Source: Paracyclopina nana
Lineage: Eukaryota > Arthropoda > Copepoda > Cyclopoida > Cyclopettidae
Assembly (NCBI GenBank): GCA_019096065.1
Contig: JAGUCH010000002.1
Location: forward strand, 9,622,501 to 9,686,500
DNA: 64,000 nt
Reading direction: 5' to 3'
Position numbers and translations under genes: made by a program. The notes beneath the pieces are model-generated. The model was not told the DNA's origin. It worked only from the letters and a program-made list of their open reading frames with translations, and did no database searches. How positions within the stretch are numbered: position 1 is the stretch's first letter; every line of letters starts with the position of its first letter. Shown here piece after piece: positions 35,901 through 48,259 of this stretch.

Positions 35901-38900
35901 CACTCGTTTTGGACATGAGTTCTTTGCAGTCACTCGTCAGCTCTGCAACAATTTTCCCTTTACTGGCCACGTCTTCATTCCCCACTGACGCTTGTGCGTT
36001 TTCGCCCACGTTTTTGAGCCACACATGGAGCTCATTGATACGGGACTCCACATCTGATTCCAACTTCTTGCTCGAGTTCCATATCTCCTGGCGCTGGGCA
36101 TACTTGTGCCGCACCTTATCCCACTGATTGTGCAATTGGCTGTTGCTATTAGACAGCTTCTCGAAATACTCCATGGATAGAGACCCTGACAGCTTGTCGA
36201 GGTCCAAGTCAGTTTGCCGCAAAGAAGGGCGTAGTCGATCTAGAGCATTTTTGACGGTTCCTAGGGCCTCCGACTGGGCGTGCAAATTCTCGCAGGGCCT
36301 GTCAGTGCTAAGAATTTGAGTCTCCAATTGGCGGTCAATGGCGGCAAGAGCATCAAGCATTTTTGCCATACGAGTAGCCACCTCTGCAGGAGCGGATCTC
36401 AGCAATGGAGAGCCTGGAGTAGCCGAGGGTTTGGCTATGGTTGAGTCACCGTTACTGGTGGCCTCCTTGGCCATTAGTGGCTTGGCCCCATTGAGAACAT
36501 CAGACCAGTCAGCATTGATGATGTTGACAGCCATTTCTTGACCCTCAATCGCATTTGCTTGCTGCAATTGCGATACCAAATGATTAAAGTGGTCCAGCTC
36601 AGCATGGCGCTTCTTCACGTCGATGATAAACTGCTTGGCCACTTGGGAGTTGTGGGAGGCACGAACCAGCCTCACTTTGGCAGAACTCAGCCATCTTTTC
36701 AGCTGATCCATCTCCTTCTTGAACTGCACAAGTTTTGCCTCGATTTCCACGATGCTCGACTTTTTCAGTTCAGAACGAGCTTTGAGATCGAGCCAATTGC
36801 GTCGAAGGTCGGATACCAAATCCCGCATGGCCTCGGAGCAATTTGGATCCTTCCGATGGGCCATCAGTATCAAAGTATCGCCTCTAGAAATCAAGGCAGG
36901 CACTTGAGCTTCGAGGACCTTCACTTCCATGTCAATGAGATCTTTGCGTAGCTTCAAATCGTGTTCACTGTCGAGATTATCAAGCTTGCTGCAAGCCTTG
37001 TCTATTTTCAGCAAGACAGCCTTCACGTCAGCCTCGAAATCAAGCAGTTCTTTATCTTTGACCACGCCAAGGTCTTTGACATGACGAGCCACTTCTTCTA
37101 GTTGAAATTCAGTTTCAGCTAGAAGATGATCGATGGCAGCACTATCCTTGGCCAATGTGACGTCATCCTCTTCAGGTGTGGCAAAGTTGAAATTGCTCAT
37201 GGGCGATTCAACAGTTGAGGAAGGCGTGGTTGAAGCAGATACAAGCACGGCCTTTTCGGGCATATGTCGTTCGCAAGATTCGGTCTTTTCCACCGTACCA
37301 ATGAGCCTTTGCGGCGAGGGTAGAGTGTTTTCAGTAACTTTCACCTTTTCAGGCGAAACTGGAAGCACGACCCCTTTCGCTCGTTGCTCCAGGTACCAGC
37401 GCGGTTTTGGTAGAGGCTGAGGAGGTGTCTTTGGGCTTTTTGACTTGGGAGCTTCCACACTGCTGCCAAGCGATTCTGACGAGGACGAGTAGTCTTTTGG
37501 TGTCAATGGTCGAGTATTCACACTGAACCTAATTTTGGGCTGAGGAGGCTCAGTTCGTGGAAGTGGTGGCTTGAAGTCTTCTTCGATGAGTGTTTCTATT
37601 TCTTCATCTGGATCTATGACGGGCGAGGGCTGAGTGATGGTGACAACTGGCTCAGTCAAAGGAATGCTCAAATGTGAGATGGTCGTTTTGATCTCTTCCA
37701 CCTCCACCATTTTAAAGGATTGGTTTGCTTCAAGCCGCTTCTCGACTTCTCGCACAATATGCATCCATTTGGCATTGATGGAATCCATTTCTGGCTCAAC
37801 GTCTGCTTTTTGGCTCACAAATAGCTGCACGAGTTTTTCCGCCATTTTTCGCAAGTTACCAATTTTGGGCTCCCACTCGTCGATTTCTCGACCGATTGCC
37901 CTTTCCTGAGATTCTCGATTAGTATTCAATTTCTGCTCGGCTCTGTGAATCCACGTGGAAATTTCTTGAAAGGCGGATCGGAATTCCTCAAAGAGAGGCG
38001 TTTCATCTTGGGACAAAGATGACAGCTTCCGGCTCTCGCTTATAATGAGCTCGTCTAAATCGTCTGCAATGCTCACCAGCTCTTCGTCGTTGGGGCACAG
38101 CTTTCTCAAACTTGTCACTTTTTCGACCAGAGCATCGTGAACGAGAGTCCATTTGGCATCAAGTGCGACCATATTTTCCTTAAGCGTCGTCAGTAAAGCT
38201 GGATTGCAGTGCTCGAAAAACCTAGCGTTGATGCTGAAGCAAAAAAGGGGAGAAAAAAAGGCATAAATAAATAATCAATACACTGAGGCAGGGGTAAAAT
38301 AAGGGTAAACTGTGAAAACAATGAAAAGCTCAATTTCACACCTAAGTGCAATCTTTTGCGATTTTTGAAACTTGCAGTCAATTAATTGTTTTATTGCAAT
38401 CTTATTAAATCTTTATCACACTACAAGATTTAAAGTAAGTGCAACATTTTTTCAGAACCAAATATAGAGCAGCTATCCTATTCTAATTGTTTGAAAGTTT
38501 AGTTTTGTAGCTTTCCAAATCGGTACTAGTGCCTTTACTACATTTGATCTGGGTCTAGGGATACAAAGAGAAGTCAAAAACTACTTCTGATTTTGTAATT
38601 TTATTTATCCCCTAATTAGCTTGAACAGAAGCTGTAAACTTTGAGCTGAAGACAAAACATCGATTTTCAGTTTTAAGTGAACACTTCTGTATCCAAACCA
38701 ATTGTCTCCATCGCCTTTATTAGGGTCTGTATTGCCGACTATAGTTTGCATAAAGCTCTAAGCATTTTTAATGCAGTAAATAGCTTGTGTGACCATGGAG
38801 TCTTTAAAAGATGTCAAATTCACGAACATTTTCATTTTCCCAAAAGTAGTACAAAAGCAAAGTGAGAGGTAAAATGAATATCAAAGTTTCACACCTAAGC

Positions 38901-41900
38901 GTAAGCGTTTTTTCGCTGACACGGCGTACAATTGCCGTCAATAGGTAGATTGTTACCTGCGTATCTCTTCATATGCGTCCCGATGCTTCAGCATGTCTTG
39001 GACGGACTCTTTGACAAAAGGCACAATTTCTTCAGACTCAGGAGAAGCACAGTCAGCGAGTTCTGCACTTTTAGAAGACAGCCATTCTTCTAATACCAAA
39101 GTTAAAGTTTGGTGCTTTTCCGACAACGCGAGAGCTTCGTTTAGCTTTCTCGAAGCTTGAATTACCTGCGAAACGTTTCCGTTGAGCACAAAAGTACAAA
39201 GATAAATGCAACAAGGCCTGATAGGTACCTCACAGCCAGCTTCGTGATATTCCTTTTCTAGGGCATCAATCTTTTCTTTCAGCTCCATTTTCCTCTCGAA
39301 CGTCTCGTTATCGAGAATTTTCCGCCCAATCTTCATCAAATTGCCCACTTCAGCTTTGATGTCGGACAACGCGTTTTGAATGCATCTGGCATGATGTAGT
39401 TGACCCTCTATCCCCTCTTTCTCGGCTGAGGCGAGTTCTGTCAGGTAGAGCTGAAATGGGAATAGATAACAGTCACCACACTACTTGGAGGCAATCAACT
39501 ATATCCACCTTTTCTTTGATGTCTCTCAACTGTCGAGCGACACGCGCTAAGCGAGGCTCATACTCGACTGTTGGCTGTTGCTGGAAAAGCTCGAATTTCA
39601 TCGTCAACTCCTGGAAACGCTCGTGTATCAGGTGCAGTTGATCCTCCAGGCGTAATGCAGCCTCCAACTTTCCTACAGCCCTGTACGCGTCCACCTGCTC
39701 ATCCATTTCAGCCAGCAAGTTTTCCTGGTCCTCAAATTCCCGCAACATGGCCTAAGAATATAAGAGTGCCATTACAAGATTGCCACTCTCTAGGCCACCA
39801 CTCTGGCTAAACTAGATTATTACCTCTTTCTGCGAATAAACACCAAGCACACGATTTTTAAAGCAATACAGAGGGGATGATGGATGCATGGAACAAATAG
39901 GAAGAAAAGCACACATGTTAATAATGAATGAGTCAAAAATGTTACAGCTAACAGCTAACTAAGCTGCATTTAAAAAATGTCACACCAATTACCTGGCTTT
40001 CGTCAGGCAAGTCGTCGACTGTCAATTCATGCTCCAAGTGGGATGACAACACGATGTCTCGGTCGGTGAGCCAATCTTGAACAGCGATGAGCTTGTACTC
40101 CCACTCTTGAGCCTCTGCTATGGAGGTCTCCAGAAGGGCAGTACGGTTCCTGGCTCGCTGGCTCAGATCTTCCCATCTTGAGTGGAGCTTTTGAGCATCG
40201 CTCTGCCAAGTTGAAATGAGTATGTTTTTCTCTGTCAAGGATTCGGCCAGATAGCTGATGCGCTCAAGTCTATCCTCAGGGTGATTGTCTAAAAAGTTTT
40301 CAATTTCATTCAGCTCCTCGGAAATCTCCTCGGCATCTGCCGCTGAATTGGCTGACTTTCGCAATTTCTTCTCTAATCTTTCCAGCCAATCGGACTCTTG
40401 GGCCACGAGAGTCTTGAATTCGCCATATTCTAAAATCAAATAGAAAATTGAAGCAAGACTGAACAGGCTTAAAATAAAACCGCTCACAGTAGCGTTAGGA
40501 GAGAAAACTAAGACACCTTTCGTAAAACCTGTTCATAGAAAAATCCTCTGTCTTTACGTGAGCTTTTCTAGCAGTAGCCTTCTTGGAAACGACTAAGCAT
40601 AACTCATTTTTAATTGATTTTCAGTAAGTACATGTGAATAAAAATAAGATTACTTGATTTTCTACTATTAATTCCATTATTTTAATTTTTTTCCAATATT
40701 ATTTGATTTTAAATAATTGTATTTAATGGACTTCCGTGGCCAAGACTTATTTGATAAAACAACTTCAAAATCCTTGTGACCACTTTCTTCGAGCTCTGGA
40801 TCGAAGTGGCCAAAAATGCTTAAAACCGCTTGCAGCTCTGCATGCGGTTAACAAAGGAAAGTGATTTGATCAACTCTCCAAGAAACAACGCCCCTTCGCT
40901 CAACTTCCATCATTACTTGCCAATCAGTAATACGTAAAAATTACCTGTGCTAGCAAGTTTCATAGCTCTGTAGCTGTCAATAATGGGATCACAGATGCGT
41001 TTCCAGCTCTCCTCAACCTTAGTGAGGGTGCACACCAACGAAGGCGAAGACATAAGCTCTGGCGACTCTCGAAGTGATAACAGCGACTCGAAAAGGCCTC
41101 GTTTTCGCTCTATTTTATCCTTGAAATGGAGGAGCTTGAACGTCCTCTGAGAAAGCTCAGTAGGCTTCTTCACAGGTGAGTCGTCAGGCAAATCCTTCGA
41201 CACTTGAGTCATGAAAGATTGTATCTCATTCAAGCTCTCGAGGACATTTTTCGAGCGGTCATACGTCTTTTTCACCCTGGCATTCTGAGCGTGAGCCAAA
41301 GAGGCAACTTCTTTCCACTTGTCTTTAACGGCAACCAGCTCACTTTCCAGAGCTTTGGCCATGGCACCATTAGCATCACACTTTGTCATCAAATATCCAC
41401 CAGTTTGATTTATAGAGTCCAACTTGGACGTCAATGTTTCGATATCGCCTATTAAAGAGTCCGAGTCTTTCATTTGGCATTCCAGGTTCACGACGTCTCC
41501 AAAAGGTGCATCGTCGGCAATTAGGAAGGCGCTCACCTCTTCCATCCAAAGGGTAATACCTTCGATGGCATCTTGATGAGCTTTCAGCCTCTCTATCAGC
41601 TGTTTCAATTCCTCAATCTGCCGATTATCACACTGTTGAGCTACCAAGCTTCGCAGCTTATCCTCCATCATAGGGAGCTCTTGGAGGCGCACCGAAACGT
41701 CCAGTTCATGCGATTTGCTTTTTAGCAATTTTGCATGATGCTCGGACAGCCTCGATTCCAGGCCGTCCCAATGCTCGCAGAACTTGTACAAGTCAGCTTT
41801 GATTTTGTTGGCTGGGTCACCAGCAGCACCAGGATGAAGCAGTGTCTCGTTGGCAAGCCCTTTCAGCTGGGACAGCTTGTCTTTATGGCTCGTCAAGTTG

Positions 41901-44900
41901 GCCTTCATTGCAGCTATTTCTTTGGAAAGGTCTGATTCCGAGGACGTTGGCTCTTTCAGCCAGGCCTCGTAGTTGTAGAGCACTTGCGACAGATCCTCGA
42001 GGTTTTGGTAGAGCTGCGCCTTTTTCGACTCGTATGACAAGTCTCTCATAAGATCCGGCACTTTGGACTCAACTTGCGCCATTTGATCACGAATCAACTT
42101 CACTTTCTCTGACACGTTGTTTAGATAGTCGGGAGGGAAATCGTCCTCGGACTGTATATCCCCCATCAAGTCTTCGCCTAAGGAAACTGCCTCGTTGATT
42201 CTGCCGCGCCAGTCTTTGATTTCCACTTCTAGCCTTTTCACAGCCTCCAATTTGGCCTCGGGCAGCCCCTCGAGAACATTCTGCAGCCAACACGATGCCT
42301 TGGCATAGGCTGTCTCGAACTCTATCCGCTTAGTCCCGGTAATCCGCCTCTTTTTGGGGGTGTTTTCTTCTCCCCCACTGCTGCAAGCTCCGCTGTATTC
42401 TGCAAAGTTTTACGGGTGTCAACCGAGTAATTATTCAAGTTAATCATGTGCGTTACCTTCTCGAAGATCGATTTTATGTGGCAGGTGCGACATTTTCTCA
42501 ATATCTATGCCTTGACGGGCCACTCTTTGTTTCTGAGCCTCAAGAATTTCCGTCAAGATGTCCCACCTGTGGTAATATAACAAGGATTAGTTTTGACAGG
42601 TTTGAAAATCTACCATATGCTCGAAGCTGCACCAATTGAAGCCGTCTTTGCGCAATTGTCCAATGAAAACGAGCGCAAATAATAACGCAATTACCTCAGG
42701 CGTATCAGCCAATATTTTTTTGCAAATCATGAATACGAAATTATCTTCAATCTCACCTGTCTTGAATCGCCTCAACGGTTTTAGCAAACGAAGCTGCGTC
42801 TTCCTTGAACGATTCAGGATGGCCTCCATTTTCTGGACTAGTAGCAATGCATCTCGAGACCAGCTTCTCAGCAACAGAATTGATATTCAAGAGTGCCCTT
42901 TGCTCTGTGCTCCATTCTCTTTGAATGGCCTGAAAAAGGAGTTGATTTTGTTCTTAGTTTTCGCACAGCAGCGCATTAATAATGAATGTGCCTTGGTAAA
43001 AAATAGAGTGTCACGAGCTTACGGCAAAACGGTCCGTGTATAAACAGTATATTTAGCAGCTAAAATGGTCAGCTGAGGCACGCAATCGCGTAATAAGAAG
43101 ACCTGAAAAACAAGATTGGAGCTAAAGCTGCAATGCTTCTAAGCTAAGCCTTGTTAAAGTGCCGACTGACTTGAATAGACTTGCAAGAAGTTTCTCTTGT
43201 TTGATGGGTCGGTTGGGTGTGAAGAAATGTTCAATTTTCACTCAGCCACCACCCGAATGAATAACAAGAGTTGACGAAAACCCGCAAAACCATCCGCGCC
43301 TATAGTCTATCAGGCAGGGGGGAAACTAGCTAGCACGCATCCACTTAAGGGCCGCGCGTACCTCAATCAGTCATGCACTCGGACCTCTAACGATGGCGTT
43401 TCAAATGTCAAACAGTCAGCGTTTACTAAACAGCTCTAGATATAGTAATGACAGCTTATGCTGACTGGCAGCAAGCAGGGGGAGTGAAAACGAACGTCAA
43501 ATACTAGTATAGCTAAGCAGTTTTCAAGTGACAAGAATGAAAAATGATGTAGTAGGAAGTTTGTTCAGGTCCAAAAGAAGAAATCTCGGGATTATTGTCG
43601 CGCCAACCGCAGAAAGTGCAGCAGAAGCATATGCACAGTGGATCAAAAAGCCGATTTTACGCGCACGAGAAATTACGTCAAATCACAAATTTCCGATTTT
43701 AGCACCCATTTTCAGTTTCTAATTTGTATGACTTCTAGGCTATCTAAAGAGCACTAATTAATGTTAATTGAGAGATAAAGATTCAAATTTGGTGAAGGAA
43801 GCATAATTTTTGGGCAAAAGTTGATTTTGGCGAATTCAGTAGAACAGCAACTTTGCATAATTTGAGAAAAAATTGAATCGCCCATAACTTTTGATTCCAA
43901 ACGACTCCAATTGAGTGACCAAGTCAGGAAGTCAAGCTAATAGCATAAATTGATAATCCACCAGAATTGGCTGCTCTTACTTGCTCTCCTGGGTGCCAGG
44001 ATGCAATATTTTTAGCTTACAGCCAATAAGAAAAGGTGTAGCTACGTTGATTTCGCGACTTTTTTCCGTGCGCGTGAAATCGGCAAATAAACCCACTGTG
44101 ATATGGTGCACACGTTCTATACGCACGAAGAAATTACATTTTTACCAAGCATCGGCATGTCGTCGTCGTACGCAAACGCCATTGAACGACTCTCTAAGCA
44201 CATCTGCTACCCTTCTTTAGTAGGATTTCAGTATCGGCTTGGCATGGACCTCACCATGAAGAAAACAGTCCCATTGTTGGCCATTTTCTGTCTCCTGCGG
44301 ATGGATGTGATCTGTGCTGCTGCGGACTTGTCAGAATATTTCCTTCGCGACCCCTACAGCCAATTAGACCTGTTTCGGCAATCAACCCAGAGGCACAAAC
44401 AGTCTTCCAAAAATGGCGAAAAGGTACTAAAGTCAGAGACGATGCCCGAAGTAAATGACGATGAATACTTTGACTATCTCTACGAAATTGGAATGGCGGC
44501 AGAGGAAGCGAAGCCAAAGCTGCAAGAGGAGCGAAAAATCCCAACTGTGAATGCAGATGTTTTGGCTAACGTTAAAAAGCCTTCGAGTTCACGAAGCAAA
44601 TACCAATTTAGGCACAAGGACAACATCGCCATGGAGTCCAAATCGAGGCCAACAGTTGCAAGGCCTACCAAGAAGAAAACAGTACAAACGAGGCGTGTGG
44701 ACGAGGATGAGAGAAAAACGCTGCAAGGCTTCGAAAACGTGAAAAGGCTCATTCCGAGCAGCCTTCAAACGGTGATCGAAGACTCAGGCAAGCGCATCGT
44801 GAAGGCTGTCATGGAGCCGATTGACGACCTCAATCCAAGAGGCACCCTCATCCAAGAGAGCAGTTTCATGAATGGAATGTTTGACCGCTACAGGACCTAT

Positions 44901-47128
44901 ATCGGATACATGGCTCCTACCCTTGCCCCAGAACACGTAACGACCTACTTAGCAGCCCAGTGGATAAGCACACTGGCCATAACCGTAGCGTGGGTCGGAG
45001 TTGGCACTCTCTACTCTTCCGTGGCCCGCAGTGACGACGCCCGCTCGAGTCCCGAACCCTGGGAGGATCTAGTGCCGGACAGCCGGACACTCTCCAAGGT
45101 CTTCAAGGACTTGTCGGAGGTCGCTTCGCGGTGGCATGACGAACTTTAAGAACTCTGTAGTAAATAATTAAAGGAGACTGCTTACAGCTATAAGGTGTCC
45201 CTGTCGTCCTAACTCCTCGTGGTTTTCACTAGGATTGCGGTCCATTTCTCGGAGGGCGCTTTCTCGATGGTCTAACCACTTCGTCAGTCGGTCCTTCTCC
45301 CTTTGCACCAGCTCCAGTTCGTCTCTCGTGATACGAAGGATTTCAGCACGTTCCTCCACCCAGGTACACAGCACAGTCCACCGCTCTCCTAAGGCCATCA
45401 GCTGGCCTTCAAGGTCCGCCTCGTCGATTTCCTCGTCGGCAGCCTTGCTGTCTGTCTTGGAGCCATTTTCTGTCTCGACGTAAATAAAGTTGGAGATGGA
45501 ATGGACAGTATCCTAAGTAGCAAGAAAGTAACACCATTAATGGCCAGGGGAGAGCATTAATTATTAATGCTGCACGTACGTGTTGATCTTCCAGGCTTTT
45601 TTCGAGCTGACTGTGCTCCCTCTCTTGAGCCTCAATGGCCTCCATTGTGCAACCCACAACAGACATTCTAAATGGAAAATAATGATGCAGGGCAGAAAAA
45701 GCAGCAGCGACTGCACAATTTTACCTAGAAATTTTATCTTCCGTTCCAGTCATCCAATTTCGCAACTTCTGCATCTCACTTCGTTGCAAAGTCATCAATT
45801 TTTCGTGAAGGACATTTTGCCTGTCCAAGGCCTGCTTGCGGAGGCCCTCCCAACTAAAATAAAAATCGAAGTTGCGTTTGATAAAAATCCAAGGAATGTA
45901 AGCAGCTAATTCAATGGTCACCTGTCAATAAGAACTTTTTTGCGAACGCGCACATCTTTTTCTTGGAACGAGGTTAAGTTTGAGCACAATAAATGGCGAC
46001 CTTTACGGATGACCTCACCCACAGCTTTTTGATGGGTGTCCAGTTCTGACATGTATTCCGCATTGTCATCGAACTGCCTCTTGACAACATTGAGGTCGTT
46101 CGATACAGACTGCATGAATTTGAGCTTGTCCTCTGCGTCGAGAAGCCATGCATGGACATCCTCGTGAAGACGGCAAAACGTGTCGTAGTCGAGCAATTTG
46201 CCTGTTGAAAAAAAATAACTTGTTGTTGATGCAATGCAAGAGCTCAAGCTGGCGATGACATTTCCTACCCGACTTGAGACTGGACGGATTTTTAACGGGA
46301 GAGCCGAGGTTGACGGTTTCCTCGATGGCCTCGTCATTTTCGAGGAGGAAATCATGCGGCAGCACTTCAAACATGCTCATCACGTAGGTCATCACAGCTT
46401 TCTTGTCTGATGCGAGCGTATGCACGTCCTCAGGATCGAGAATTTTGGCTACGCCAAAATGCTGCTCCATCAAACGGAAGACAAACTCGAGGCGTTCCCT
46501 TGGGCTTTTCACTTTGGCCTGGTCTACGTCGAACAAGTCACTCTTATGGGAGTGAAGGATGCAGCAAAGTGCGAGGCCATCCGCCAAGCTTCGCGTGAAG
46601 TCTTTAACCTCGACATCGTATTTCGCCGAGGCCTGTTGGCACCATAACAGTAGAGGCTTCTCCACCGAATTCAACGTGGCTGTGGAAGACTGCTTGAGCA
46701 CCCTGAGGAATTGGAAGTGCAGAATGATGGCCCAAACCAAATCGAGAGTGGCTTTGGCATGGCCATCGACAATGTCAGCACTGCTGACATCGCTCGGCAC
46801 CTTGACACGATCCTCGCGCAAGGCATTCAATGCGAGGTCGACATTGCGCAGCTTCTGCACTCGAATTGTGCCCTGAAACAATGGCAACTCATGCGTACGA
46901 TAGTAGAATAACAATGAGGACATCGCTAGTTATTACCTGCTCCTTTTTTATGCTTTTCCTCTGGCTGAAGAGGCCCGACACGAGGTCGATGAGGATCTCT
47001 CCATCCCTGAGGTCGAAGAACAAGTCGGTGACCAGCCTTTTGGAAGTGGCTAGGAGGTGCGCGTTGATCCACCTGCCAAACACTTTCTTCTGAATTTCAA
47101 GCTTTTCGACCAGCTCGTCGTCGGCCAT
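29925..47128 (-). CDS. DMD: Dystrophin, complete full-length coding region
   Basis: Nineteen exons (5' to 3'): 46937-47128, 46269-46872, 45922-46201, 45725-45853, 45580-45667, 45186-45512, 42757-42929, 42457-42566, 40945-42399, 39993-40429, 39509-39751, 39229-39450, 38957-39165, 34279-38233, 32477-32826, 32190-32414, 30212-32121, 30086-30154, 29925-30031. They sum to 11,085 bases, 3,694 residues (human 3,685), with every phase consistent. Two calponin-homology actin-binding domains (about 10-255; 'FGRWINAHL', 'LLLWCQQAS', 'LADGLALCCILHSH'), a long spectrin-repeat rod, a WW domain (about 3096-3128, 'LPSGWERS' to 'TQWDHPEF'), EF-hand-like helices, and a ZZ zinc finger (about 3355-3405, C-x2-C pairs) that bind beta-dystroglycan, then a coiled coil ('LELQLQRLRQL') for syntrophin/dystrobrevin partners. 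It links cortical actin to the membrane glycoprotein complex in muscle. The rod contains Pro/Ser-rich linkers. Confidence 0.93.
32827..34278 (-). other. Dystrophin intron 14 (1.45 kb) with inverted repeat
   Basis: Lies between the rod and the exons encoding the last repeats, WW and ZZ domains. It contains the foldback element described separately. Its position would suit an internal promoter for a short dystrophin isoform, but no promoter motif is convincing. Confidence 0.6.
32978..34165. mobile_element. Foldback element in dystrophin intron 14
   Basis: Arms about 32978-33130 and 34020-34165 match in inverted orientation at roughly 70% by eye: TCTTTTAAAGC with CTCTTTTAAAGC-side sequence, AACACAAAAATACGGACA with GTGTTTTTGTGTTTCTGTG, and AAATAACACGGACAGA with CTGTGTCCGTATTATTTG. 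A second, inner inverted pair lies at 33300-33327 and 33596-33622 (AAGTAAGAGCGACATGTCAT and its complement). No transposase. Confidence 0.55.
43637..44102. mobile_element. MITE-like element with CGCGCACG-family inverted ends
   Basis: Left end begins CAGTGGATC, then GCCGATTTTACGCGCACG and ACGTCAAATC; right end read in reverse begins CAGTGGGTTT, then GCCGATTTCACGCGCACGG and CGCGAAATC. Length about 466 bases. No clean 8-bp target duplication could be shown (flanks CATATGCA and TGATATGG). The interior has no coding content. Confidence 0.55.
44244..45149 (+). CDS. Unrecognised signal-peptide membrane protein nested in dystrophin
   Basis: Single exon, 301 residues, opposite strand to the host gene. 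I chose the ATG at 44244 because it, or 44256, directly precedes a signal peptide ('KKTVPLLAIFCLLRMDVICA', cleavage near AAA-DL). The frame is open further upstream to 44103 without signal-like content. After the signal come an acidic stretch ('NDDEYFDYLYEIGMAAEE'), a basic, Lys/Arg-rich region (about 105-165), a helical part ('SLQTVIEDSGKRIVKAVME'), and one hydrophobic segment (about 240-261, 'ISTLAITVAWVGVGTL'), then a 40-residue polar tail. That suggests a single-pass type I protein or one processed at dibasic sites. No homologue is recognised. The stop lies 36 bases from a dystrophin exon, so its 3' UTR should run antisense across it. Base composition resembles real coding neighbours. Confidence 0.7.
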   Translation: MDLTMKKTVPLLAIFCLLRMDVICAAADLSEYFLRDPYSQLDLFRQSTQRHKQSSKNGEKVLKSETMPEVNDDEYFDYLYEIGMAAEEAKPKLQEERKIPTVNADVLANVKKPSSSRSKYQFRHKDNIAMESKSRPTVARPTKKKTVQTRRVDEDERKTLQGFENVKRLIPSSLQTVIEDSGKRIVKAVMEPIDDLNPRGTLIQESSFMNGMFDRYRTYIGYMAPTLAPEHVTTYLAAQWISTLAITVAWVGVGTLYSSVARSDDARSSPEPWEDLVPDSRTLSKVFKDLSEVASRWHDEL

Positions 47129-48259
47129 GTTGAGGAGTAGAGTTGAGGCAAATGCACATCACCAAACGAGTTGTTCACGGGAATGAGCACCGAGTCGTGT
47201 ATAGTAAAAACACTTGTCTTTTTGTGCTGCTGCTGCTACCAGGCGTATTCGCAAGGAGTGCGTGTGTGGCCTCGACTTAACAAGTGCAGAAGCAGTAGCT
47301 CTCATCCAAGTCATCTTCTTGGGGCTGACAACGACGACAGCGAAGTCGACTCTCCTCCCCCTCTCTCTTTCTACTCTTCCTTCTTCTCCACGCACCAGGC
47401 ACGCTCGCAGGCGCTTGCTCGCCGCATAGAGCTATTGCTGCTGCTGCACCCGCTCAGATGCACAAATGAGGAAAGTTGGCATGAATGTGATCCTAGCAAA
47501 AACAGATTTGCCCCCTTCAGACCCTCAATACGCACGTCGAACTTTGAACATGACGTAGTCAAGTCGGCTCTCAACTAAAACTGACACATCACAGCTAATT
47601 CGCGAGATTTTCTTTACGTTATCTGCTCATCAGCGTAGTTCGAAACCGAGAGACACTTTTTGAGGCATTACCGTAAATTCCATAATATCTATTTTGCTGT
47701 TCGAGTGTGCTACTCTCATGCATGATTACTTGAAGTTTGACAGTTTCAAAATACTTAATTAAGTTCGTATGTGATTTTAGAGGCTTCGTATAAAATTCGT
47801 GAATATTTGACATTTTCGACATTTTTAATTGGTGTTTAGGTATATTCTGCTAAACCTGCGTTGCTTCTCAGCTGCCACTGTTTAACTCGCTCCCAGCCCC
47901 AGCTATGAGCAGTATTACCAGATGCGACGGTTTTACGCCGCAACGGCTATTTTTGGGAGGAAAGCCCCAAAAAGCTAATGTTCGGCAATTTTTAAGCAAT
48001 TCTGTGGCATTTATTCAGACTGATCATAATTTCTTGTTCACGCAAATATGCCAATTTTTTTTACCACGCCGATCCGATTGAACAAAAGTGCGGCGTTTTT
48101 TCGATGAAAAATCTGGCACCGCTGGGCATTTATTCTTGTTCGCTAGTTCTCTCAAGTCTCAGCATTCACTTTAGGATCAGGCCGTTCATTCGGCGTACAA
48201 CAAATTCAAATATATTTTTTTAAGATTTTAGGTTTGAAGTCTGAGCATTAACCCTCAAA
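47129..48259. other. Divergent region dystrophin / VAP-like gene
   Basis: 1.1 kb upstream of both genes. 47340-47400 is CT-rich. 47910-48124 looks like a small degenerate terminal-repeat element. No TATA box identified with confidence. Confidence 0.45.
47910..48124. mobile_element. Possible hAT-like MITE remnant
   Basis: Ends CAGTATTACCAGATGCGAC and, on the reverse strand, CAGCGGTGCCAGATTTTTC; both are followed by an ACGCCGCA match. About 215 bases. No 8-bp target duplication found, so this is tentative. Confidence 0.35.

Larger units (their letters stand above)
42930..45185 (-). other. Dystrophin intron 6 (2.26 kb), host of a nested gene
   Basis: Donor ct|gtaagc after 'GHLIA', acceptor tttttcag before 'AIQREW'. 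Contains, on the other strand, the ORF 44244-45149 and just before it a repeat bounded by inverted CGCGCACG-family ends. Confidence 0.8.

Noticed and set aside
43528-43722. 64-residue ORF in dystrophin intron 6
   Set aside because: Overlaps the repeat end with the CGCGCACG motif; repeat-derived.
47171-47578. 135-residue ORF upstream of dystrophin
   Set aside because: Low-complexity CT-rich region, no domain; likely promoter/5' flank.
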